Part shown: piece after piece, positions 31,294 to 36,925 of the stretch
Numbering within the stretch: position 1 is the first letter of the stretch
Layout of the letters: every line of letters begins with the position of its first letter
Assembly: GCA_031969915.1 (NCBI GenBank)
Contig: DALYJJ010000052.1
Location: 1 to 36,925, forward strand
DNA from: DALYJJ01 sp031969915
Lineage (GTDB): Bacteria > Acidobacteriota > Terriglobia > Bryobacterales > Bryobacteraceae
Direction: 5' to 3'
DNA: 36,925 bases
Position numbers and translations under genes: made by a program
Notes under the pieces: generated by a model
What the model saw: only the letters and a program-made list of their open reading frames with translations
What the model was told of the DNA's origin: nothing
Database searches by the model: none

Positions 31294-32147
31294 CGCGCCG
31301 CCTGCCCGTCCCACCAGGTGCGCCAGGCGGTGGGGTTCGCGCCCATCGATTCGCCGCTGATTTCGCGAAGCGCCTGGTACACCCAGCCGCGCGTCTGGGC
31401 GTCGAGGCCGCCCTCGTCGGTCATCCGGAGCAGGTGCGGGATCGCCTTGCGGCGCTGCTCGCGGGTGAGCATCCCCGCGTCCGCCAGGTTACACGCCGCG
31501 CGCTCCCGGACCTCGGCGCTTGCGTCCGTGCGGAAAACTTCGATCAACGGCTCGATCACTTCGTCCGTGCCCAGAATTCCCAGCGCGTTCACAGCCCAGA
31601 GGCGGTTCACTTCGAGCGGGTCGCCGCGGTAGTGCACCAGCACGCGCAGCACCTTCTCGCGCTCCACGCCGCGGTTCCCCAGCAGGCCGAGCTTCCAGAG
31701 CGGGAAAAACTTCTTTTCCGTGTTCTCCTCAAGTAGCCGCATCTGGGCGTCCACGCTCTCCGGCGTTTTCGGCAAACCGTAACCGGCGAGGGAAATCTCC
31801 ACCGCGGCCGCGCGCACGCGCAGGTTGGTGGAACAGTAGGCCACCGACGTGAGCGAGTTCAGCGTGTCGTTCAACTCGATCTTGCCGGTCCAGCCATTCG
31901 CGCGCTTCTCGATCTGTTCCAGGGCCCCGCCATAGTTGCCGGCCGCCCGCTTGAGCAGCCGCTCGGCCTGCTCCTGCGGCGAAAGCCCCTCGATCTCCTC
32001 CAACTCGTGCTCGGACATCATACCGCGGCTCGCTTCCACCGGCAGGCCCGTCAACTGCAGCGCGGCGGCGATGCGATCCCAACCGGCCGCCGCCAGCCCG
32101 GAGGCGCCGGCCGCCGCCAACAGGATCGCCGTTCGTGACCAGTTCAT
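31290..32147 (-). CDS. HEAT-repeat protein with N-terminal signal/anchor
   Basis: 285 residues from the ATG at 32147. The N-terminus (MNWSRTAILLAAAGASGLAAAG) is a signal peptide or anchor. The rest is alpha-helical. HEAT-like pairs are clear at about 175-270: VNRLWAVNALGILGTDEVIEPLIEVFRTDASAEVRERAACNLADAGM. It may be a periplasmic scaffold; no enzyme motif is seen. The ending GxNPTAWRTWWDGQ, an Asn-Trp motif, is common in secreted planctomycete and acidobacterial HEAT proteins. It shares its stop (CTAG) with the ADOP gene and is divergent from the DUF3467 gene. Confidence 0.78.
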   Translation of the reverse strand: MNWSRTAILLAAAGASGLAAAGWDRIAAALQLTGLPVEASRGMMSEHELEEIEGLSPQEQAERLLKRAAGNYGGALEQIEKRANGWTGKIELNDTLNSLTSVAYCSTNLRVRAAAVEISLAGYGLPKTPESVDAQMRLLEENTEKKFFPLWKLGLLGNRGVEREKVLRVLVHYRGDPLEVNRLWAVNALGILGTDEVIEPLIEVFRTDASAEVRERAACNLADAGMLTREQRRKAIPHLLRMTDEGGLDAQTRGWVYQALREISGESMGANPTAWRTWWDGQAAR

Positions 32148-32208
32148 GCCCCGACCTTGGCAGAGTTTCGCCCGCGGCGCCATCGGCGAACCACCTTAGG
32201 CGCCGCTG

Positions 32209-32214
32209 TATAGT
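32209..32214 (+). promoter_or_regulatory. Candidate -10 box for the DUF3467 gene
   Basis: TATAGT, 6 nt before the GTG at 32221. AGGAG between them is only 1 nt from the GTG, too close to work as a Shine-Dalgarno, which favours a leaderless transcript. Confidence 0.4.
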
Positions 32215-32220
32215 AGGAGC

Positions 32221-32514
32221 GTGACTTCCCCCGTACAGCCGAAAATCACCTTGGCGCAGAGCCACGAGTATCGCGAAGGCTATGCCAACAGCGTGCAAGT
32301 GCGCGCCAATCTCTGGGACTTCTTCCTGCTGTTCGGCACCCTCGATCAAACCGCTCCCGACGCGGTCACGATCCGCAATTTTCAGGGAATCTATTTGAGC
32401 CCGCAGCAGGCCAAGGCCCTGGCCAACGTGCTCAACCAGAACCTGCAGCAGTACGAAGCCGCGTTCGGCGAGATCCGCCTCGAGCCGCAGAGTGGCGCGG
32501 GCACCATTCAATAA
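32221..32514 (+). CDS. DUF3467 domain protein
   Basis: 97 residues from the GTG at 32221. The DUF3467 signature is complete: EYREGYANSVQVRANLWDFFLLFGTLDQ, then TIRNFQGIYLSPQQAKALANVLNQNLQQYEAAFGEI. It is a small cytoplasmic protein of unknown function; Pfam-type DUF3467 proteins occur widely, often as single genes. The 3' end overlaps the glycosyltransferase start by 23 nt, so translation is coupled. Confidence 0.88.
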   Translation: MTSPVQPKITLAQSHEYREGYANSVQVRANLWDFFLLFGTLDQTAPDAVTIRNFQGIYLSPQQAKALANVLNQNLQQYEAAFGEIRLEPQSGAGTIQ

Positions 32515-33907
32515 CCTCGCCGCCGCGGCGCTGCTCGCCGCCTTCGCCGCCGCGCACCTTCCGCTGCTGGGCCTCCCGTTCCATTGGGACGAGCTCGGCT
32601 ACTTCGTCCCCGCCGCGCTCGACCTCTGGCGCGAGGGACTGGCGGTTCCCCGCTCCACGCTCGCCAACGTTCATCCTCCCGGCCTCTCGCTGTACCTCTC
32701 CGCGATCTGGTCTCTCGCCGGCTACTCCGTGGCCGTGACGCGCGCGGCGATGCTCGCCGTGGGGCTCGCCGCGGCGCTGCTGTCCTGGCGGCTCGCCATC
32801 GCGCTCGGCGTGCGCGCGCCCCTCGCCGCGCTGGTCTTCCTGCTCGCCTCGCCGCTCTTCTTCATGCAATCGGCGATGGCCCAGCTCGACATGCCGGCCA
32901 TGCTCTTCACTTCGGCCGCGCTCCTGTTATTCCTCCGCGGTTATATGGCCGGCGCGCTCGCCGCCGCGCTCGCGCTTGTGCTCGTCAAGGAGACCGGCCT
33001 CGTGCTCCCCCTCGCCCTGGCCGGCTGGCTCGCCTTCGAGCGCCGCCCGCGCTGGGCCGCCGCCTTCGCCCTACTTCCCGCCGCCGCACTCGCCGCCTGG
33101 GTCCTCTACCTGCGCAGCGCCACCGGACACGCCGCCGGCAACGAGGAGTTCGGCTGGTACAACCTGGTCTACCCGCTGCATCCGGTCCGGCTCGGCGCAG
33201 CGGTTTTACGAAGACTTTCGTACATGTTCTACGAAGAGTTTCGTTGGATCGCGACGGGGGCGATCGTCCTGGCGTGGCGCCGGGGCGCGTTCCGGTCGCG
33301 GGAGTGGCGGGTGGCGGCAACGGTGGCCGCGATCCACGTCGCGGCGGTGACGGTGGCGGGCGGCGCGGTGCTGGAGCGCTACCTGCTGCCCGCGCTGGCG
33401 GTGCTCTACGCCGCGGCGGCGGCGGCGCTCGACGGCCGGCGGTTGTGGCAAGCGGCGCTCGCGCTCGGGCTCGCCGTCTCGCTCTTCTGGAATCCGCCGT
33501 TCTGGCCGTTTCCGCACGAAAACAACCTCGCGATGGTGGACTTCGTGCGCCTGCAAAAAGACGCCGCCGCGTACCTGGAGCAGCGGCACGCGGGCCGCAC
33601 CGTCGCGACGTCGTGGCCGTTGACGGATGCTCTGCTGCGGCCGGAGGCCGGTTACGTCGCGCGGCCGCTGCACGCGGTCGCGGCCGAGCGCGGCGAAGTG
33701 ACGGTGGTGTATTCGCGCGATTGGGATCCGCCGTTGAGCCTGTTTCGCCTGGGCCCGGCGCGAGCGCTCGCCGAGCGCTACTTCGGCTATCGCGCCCCGC
33801 GCCGGCCCGAGGGCGCGCGGCTCGAACGGCGTTGGGAGCGGGGCGGCTTCTGGCTGGAGGTGTACACGGCGGACGTACCCGGTGGCGCGGCGGACGCATC
33901 CAAGTAG
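32492..33907 (+). CDS. GT-C glycosyltransferase (family 39/83-like membrane protein)
   Basis: 471 residues from the GTG at 32492. The catalytic acid pair D33-E34 sits in FHWDELGYFVPAALDLW after the first membrane helix, the usual place in PMT/ArnT-like GT-C enzymes. About ten hydrophobic helices follow to residue 335, then a soluble C-terminal domain. These enzymes transfer a sugar from a polyprenyl-phosphate donor to a protein or lipid on the periplasmic side; donor and acceptor are unknown here. The start overlaps DUF3467 by 23 nt. An 18-nt near-repeat occurs at 33204-33244. Confidence 0.84.
   Translation: MARAPFNNLAAAALLAAFAAAHLPLLGLPFHWDELGYFVPAALDLWREGLAVPRSTLANVHPPGLSLYLSAIWSLAGYSVAVTRAAMLAVGLAAALLSWRLAIALGVRAPLAALVFLLASPLFFMQSAMAQLDMPAMLFTSAALLLFLRGYMAGALAAALALVLVKETGLVLPLALAGWLAFERRPRWAAAFALLPAAALAAWVLYLRSATGHAAGNEEFGWYNLVYPLHPVRLGAAVLRRLSYMFYEEFRWIATGAIVLAWRRGAFRSREWRVAATVAAIHVAAVTVAGGAVLERYLLPALAVLYAAAAAALDGRRLWQAALALGLAVSLFWNPPFWPFPHENNLAMVDFVRLQKDAAAYLEQRHAGRTVATSWPLTDALLRPEAGYVARPLHAVAAERGEVTVVYSRDWDPPLSLFRLGPARALAERYFGYRAPRRPEGARLERRWERGGFWLEVYTADVPGGAADASK
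33204..33244 (+). repeat. Imperfect 18-nt direct repeat inside the glycosyltransferase gene
   Basis: 33204-33221 and 33227-33244 agree at 16 of 18 positions (core ACGAAGA...TTTCGT), separated by 5 nt. The copies lie in different reading registers (start-to-start distance 23 nt). May be chance or a small duplication. Confidence 0.5.
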
Positions 33908-33918
33908 GCGTGGGCCGG

Positions 33919-33924
33919 TATAAT
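33919..33924 (+). promoter_or_regulatory. Candidate -10 box for the TPR-permease-TolC operon
   Basis: TATAAT, perfect -10, 18 nt before the ATG at 33943. No -35 at 16-18 nt spacing. Confidence 0.45.
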
Positions 33925-33942
33925 TAAGGCAAGGGCAACATA

Positions 33943-34788
33943 ATGAGGAGTTTTTGTTTTGCGGCGTGGGCGTGCGTGTGGGCGTTGTGCGCCGCGCCGC
34001 TCGACGACGCGCGCGCCGCGTATCAGCGCACCGACTATGCGGGCGCGATTCGCGCGTTGACCTCAGCGGGGCCGAAGACGGCGGCGGAGTGGGCGCTGCT
34101 GGGGCAGAGCTACTACCAGTCGGGCGAGTTCAAGCGGGCGTCGGAGTCACTTGAAAAAGCGGTGGCGCTCGATCCGGCCGGGAGCGGCTATCATCACTGG
34201 CTCGGCCGGGCGTTCGGGCGGCGTGCGGAGATGGCGAGTCCGTTCACCGCGCCGGGCCTGGCGGTGAAGGCGCGGCGCAGTTTCGAGCGCGCGGTGGCAC
34301 TGGACGAACGCAACGCCGAGGCGGTGAACGACCTGTTCGAGTATTACCTGGAGGCGCCCGGTTTCCTGGGCGGCGGCCTGGACAAGGCGACGGCGCTTTC
34401 GGCCAAGATCGAGCGGATCGACAGCGTCGAGTATCACTACGCGCTCGCGAAGATCGCCGAGCACCGCAAGGATTATCAGAAAGCGGAAGAGCAACTGCGC
34501 ATGGCGGTGCAATTGGCCCCGCGGCAGATCGGACGCGTGATCGACCTGGCGAAGTTTCTGGCCAAGCGCGGCAAGGTGCCCGAGAGCGAAGCGGCCTTCG
34601 CGCAGGCGGAGAAGATCGCGCCCGGCAGCCCGAAGCTGCTGATCGAGCGGGCGCGCACCTACATCAGCGGCAAGCGGAATCTCGCCGAGGCGCGGGAACT
34701 GCTGCGGCGGTATCTGAACGCTCCGCTGACACCGGACCTGCCGGCGCGCGAAGAAGCGCTGAAGCTGCTCAAAGAGAGCGGCGGTTAG
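33943..34788 (+). CDS. Secreted TPR-repeat protein
   Basis: 281 residues. A signal peptide (MRSFCFAAWACVWALCAA) is followed by TPR-type helix pairs: DARAAYQRTDYAGAIRAL, AEWALLGQSYYQSGEFKRASESLEKAVALDP, KARRSFERAVALDERNAEAV, YHYALAKIAEHRKDYQKAEEQLRMAVQLAP, LAKFLAKRGKVPESEAAFAQAEKIAPGS. It is probably a periplasmic interaction scaffold. It lies 8 nt before the MacB-like permease and so is likely part of that export operon. Confidence 0.85.
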   Translation: MRSFCFAAWACVWALCAAPLDDARAAYQRTDYAGAIRALTSAGPKTAAEWALLGQSYYQSGEFKRASESLEKAVALDPAGSGYHHWLGRAFGRRAEMASPFTAPGLAVKARRSFERAVALDERNAEAVNDLFEYYLEAPGFLGGGLDKATALSAKIERIDSVEYHYALAKIAEHRKDYQKAEEQLRMAVQLAPRQIGRVIDLAKFLAKRGKVPESEAAFAQAEKIAPGSPKLLIERARTYISGKRNLAEARELLRRYLNAPLTPDLPAREEALKLLKESGG

Positions 34789-34796
34789 CGCGGGCG

Positions 34797-36002
34797 ATGC
34801 ACGTCGGCGAGGCGTTCCGATTCAGCTATGAGGCGCTGCGCGCGAACAAGGTCCGCACGCTGCTGACGGCGCTCGGACTGGTGATCGGGAACGCGTCGGT
34901 GATTCTGGTGGTGACGATTTCGCTCACCAGCCGCGACTACATCCTGGACCAGATCCGGGCCATCGGCTCAAACCTGATCTACGCCTACTACGAAGCGGGC
35001 AGCCTGACGGCGATGAAAGTGGACGCCGACTTCATCAAGATGGCCGACGTGGAGGCGGTGCGGCAGCAACTGGGCGACCGCGCCGCGGCGGTGACGGGCG
35101 TGATGACCAACTACGACCGCCTGTACTTCAACGGGCGGCCGGAGGACATTCACATCATCGGCTCGGACGACCAATACCGGCTGGTGCGCAACCTGGCGGT
35201 GACCGCGGGCCGGTTCATGGACGAGGGCGACGTGGCGCTGCGGCAGAAGGTGGCGATGCTCACTGACGAGCTGGCGCGGCGGCTCTACGGGAGCCGGGAG
35301 GCTTCGGTGGGGCAGAGTCTGAAGCTGTCCGGATTACAGTTCACGGTGATCGGGACGTTCCGGGAGCGCACCTCGACGTTCGGCCTGAGCGAACTGGGCA
35401 GCGAGACGGTGCTGATCCCGATGACCGTGATCCGCTACTTCAATCCGGTGGAGCGCGTGGACCCGCTCTACGTGCAGGCGCGCGCGGCGGAGGACGTGGA
35501 GCCGCTGGCGGCGCGGGTGCGGACGATTCTCGAAGGGCGGCACCGGGCGGGGGCGCGCTACAAGGTGGAGACGCTGACCGCGATTCTGGACGCGGCGAAG
35601 AACATCGCGCTGATCCTGACCGTGGTGCTGATCCTGGTGTCGGCGATCGCGCTGATCATCTCCGGCATCGGGATCATGAACATCATGCTGGTGACGGTGA
35701 CCGAACGGACGCGCGAGATCGGCGTGCGCATGGCCATCGGCGCATCGCGGCGGGAAGTGCTGCAGCAGTTCCTCTTCGAGGCGGTGCTCATCTCGACCGG
35801 CGGCGGGTTGATCGGCATCCTGTTCGGGGTGGCTGGGCCTCTGGCGGTGAACGCGCTGGTGGATGAGATCAAGGTGCCGATTTCGCCGCTATCGGTGATG
35901 ATCGCCTTCGGGGTTTCGTTTATCGTGGGCCTGGTGTTCGGGCTGCTGCCGGCGAATCGCGCGTCGCGGCTGAATCCGACCGAGGCGCTACGATACGAGT
36001 GA
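34797..36002 (+). CDS. MacB-like ABC transporter permease
   Basis: 401 residues, the size of a standard MacB-type permease without ATPase domain. N-terminal membrane helix LRANKVRTLLTALGLVIGNASVILVVTISL, a periplasmic MacB domain (40-270), then three FtsX helices with IISGIGIMNIMLVTVTERTREIGVRMAIGASRREVLQQFLFEAVLISTGGG and the end LLPANRASRLNPTEALRYE. It works with an ATPase and a membrane fusion protein in a tripartite exporter; the TolC-like gene starts inside its stop codon (TGATG). The usual GVRMAIGA block shows that it is intact. Confidence 0.93.
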   Translation: MHVGEAFRFSYEALRANKVRTLLTALGLVIGNASVILVVTISLTSRDYILDQIRAIGSNLIYAYYEAGSLTAMKVDADFIKMADVEAVRQQLGDRAAAVTGVMTNYDRLYFNGRPEDIHIIGSDDQYRLVRNLAVTAGRFMDEGDVALRQKVAMLTDELARRLYGSREASVGQSLKLSGLQFTVIGTFRERTSTFGLSELGSETVLIPMTVIRYFNPVERVDPLYVQARAAEDVEPLAARVRTILEGRHRAGARYKVETLTAILDAAKNIALILTVVLILVSAIALIISGIGIMNIMLVTVTERTREIGVRMAIGASRREVLQQFLFEAVLISTGGGLIGILFGVAGPLAVNALVDEIKVPISPLSVMIAFGVSFIVGLVFGLLPANRASRLNPTEALRYE

Positions 36003-36925
36003 TGTTCACCCGTATGGTTCTGTGTGCCGTACTGGGCGCGGTGTGCGCCCGGGCGGAGACGAAGACGCTGACGCTCAAGGAGGCGGTGGAACTGGCGCAG
36101 CGCCAGAATCCAGATCTGCTGCTGGCGCGGCTGGATGAGCAGAAGGCCGCGCAGGAGGCGCGGGTGGCGCGCGATCCGTTCACGCCGAAGGCGGCGGTGG
36201 GGAGCGGGATGGCGTGGACCAGCGGTTTCCCCTTGAGCATCGAGGGGTCGGCGCCATCGGTGCTGCAGGCGCGAGCGATCCAGACGCTGTTCAACCGGCC
36301 GCTGAGCTACCGGCTGGCGGCGGCGAAGGAGGCGGCGCGGGGGGCGCAGTTCGACACGCAGGCCAAGCGCGACGAGATTGCGCAGCGGACGGCGAACCTG
36401 TACTTCGACCTGGAGCGCGCGGCGCGCAACGAAGAGCTGGCGCAGAGGCAGGTGGCCAGCCTGGAGCAGGTGCTCGAGACGGTGCGCGCGCGCGTGGCCG
36501 GTGGGCGGGAGCTGCCGGTGGAAGAGACGCGCGCGAAGGTGAACGCGGCGCGGGCTCGGCAGCGCGTGCGTGTGTTGGGCGGAGAGCGGGAGAGCGCGTC
36601 GGCGCTGCTGGCGCACGTGCTGGGGCTGGGGGCGGAGGACCGGGTGGCGCCGTCGGGCGAGGCGCGGCCGGCGCCGGAGCTGCCGGGCACGGAGGAAGCG
36701 CTGGTGGAGGAAGCGCTGCGGAACAGCCGGGAGCTGCGGAAGCTGGAATCGGCGCTGTTGGCAAAAGGGATGGAAGTGCGGGCGGGAAAGGCGGCGCGGC
36801 TGCCCAAGATCGACCTGGTGGCGCAGTACGCGCTGCTGTCGCGCTTCAACAACTACGACGACTTCTTCAATCGCTTCGAGCGGCACAACTGGCTTCTGGG
36901 GGCGAGCTTCCAACTGCCAGTTGTG
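36002..36925 (+). CDS. TolC-family outer-membrane efflux protein, 3' end outside window
   Basis: 308 codons from the ATG at 36002 to the window edge without stop. Signal peptide MFTRMVLCAVLGAVCARAE, then TLTLKEAVELAQRQNPDLLLARLDEQKAAQEARVARDPFTP, the opening of TolC/OEP proteins. It continues with long Ala/Arg/Glu-rich helices that form the periplasmic tunnel (LSYRLAAAKEAARGAQFDTQAKRDEIAQRTANLYFDLERA). It should form the outer-membrane duct for the MacB-like permease upstream. About one-third of a normal family member (around 450 residues) is missing because the window ends. The ATG shares one base with the permease TGA. Confidence 0.9.
   Translation, partial: MFTRMVLCAVLGAVCARAETKTLTLKEAVELAQRQNPDLLLARLDEQKAAQEARVARDPFTPKAAVGSGMAWTSGFPLSIEGSAPSVLQARAIQTLFNRPLSYRLAAAKEAARGAQFDTQAKRDEIAQRTANLYFDLERAARNEELAQRQVASLEQVLETVRARVAGGRELPVEETRAKVNAARARQRVRVLGGERESASALLAHVLGLGAEDRVAPSGEARPAPELPGTEEALVEEALRNSRELRKLESALLAKGMEVRAGKAARLPKIDLVAQYALLSRFNNYDDFFNRFERHNWLLGASFQLPVV

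Noticed and set aside
32584..33927. 447-codon Arg-rich plus-strand frame overlapping the glycosyltransferase
   Set aside because: Out-of-frame shadow; the other frame has the HWDE motif and ordered membrane helices.
1..36925. CRISPR arrays, insertion sequences, rRNA or complete tRNA genes
   Set aside because: I saw no regularly spaced repeats, transposase motifs, rRNA stretches or full cloverleaf sequences.

Overview
The window looks like part of a chromosome, probably a metagenome-assembled genome, from an acidobacterium of the Solibacter/Bryobacter type. This is inferred from several traits. The DNA is uniformly GC-rich. It carries an ADOP-type (MacB-like, ATPase-less) permease, M16 peptidase pairs, LolA-like periplasmic proteins and many toxin-antitoxin (TA) modules. 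No marker gene fixes the taxonomy. A run of 10 Ns at 30820-30829 shows that it is a scaffold.

Layout. 1-2547 (-): 5'-complete, 3'-truncated large phage-tail-like protein. 2760-4116: a VapBC pair facing an MntA/HepT pair whose HepT is frameshifted. 4128-4964 (-): HpcH/HpaI aldolase. 5039-11483: an envelope/redox cluster, with msrB and a LolA-thioredoxin fusion on the minus strand; divergent to them are an active-looking M16 peptidase, a zinc-site-less M16 partner with a LolA-like tail, a LolA-like secreted protein and a cupin, joined by overlaps or 1-nt gaps. 11579-12164: two small zinc-ribbon proteins. 12170-15787 (-): homodimeric pyruvate dehydrogenase E1 (aceE) followed by an ornithine cyclodeaminase/mu-crystallin family enzyme. 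15867-19079 (-): NarL-type regulator, soluble histidine kinase with a degenerate N-box, second NarL regulator, amidohydrolase. 19250-20647 (+): rhomboid protease with zinc-ribbon N-terminus and a PhnB-like protein. 20651-25333 (-): threonine synthase, DJ-1/PfpI protein, ABC ATPase, and an ABC-2 permease fused to an amidohydrolase-fold domain that has lost its metal ligands.

25423-28676 is a TA island: two DUF433/DUF5615 pairs, a decayed third copy, an antitoxin with a truncated VapC, an Xre-RES pair, and a tRNA 3'-end fragment that may mark an old integration site. 28795-36925: ADOP permease (interrupted by the assembly gap), HEAT-repeat protein, DUF3467 protein, GT-C glycosyltransferase, TPR protein, MacB-like permease and a 3'-truncated TolC-like protein.

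Most genes sit in short operons with stop/start overlaps (ATGA, GTGA, TGATG). Several starts lie 6-9 nt after a TANNNT box and have no usable Shine-Dalgarno, which suggests leaderless transcripts. The most unusual items are the permease/pseudo-amidohydrolase fusion, the phage-tail-like protein, the layered decay in the TA island, and the kinase lacking its N-box Asn. No CRISPR array, rRNA, complete tRNA, transposase or integrase was seen.
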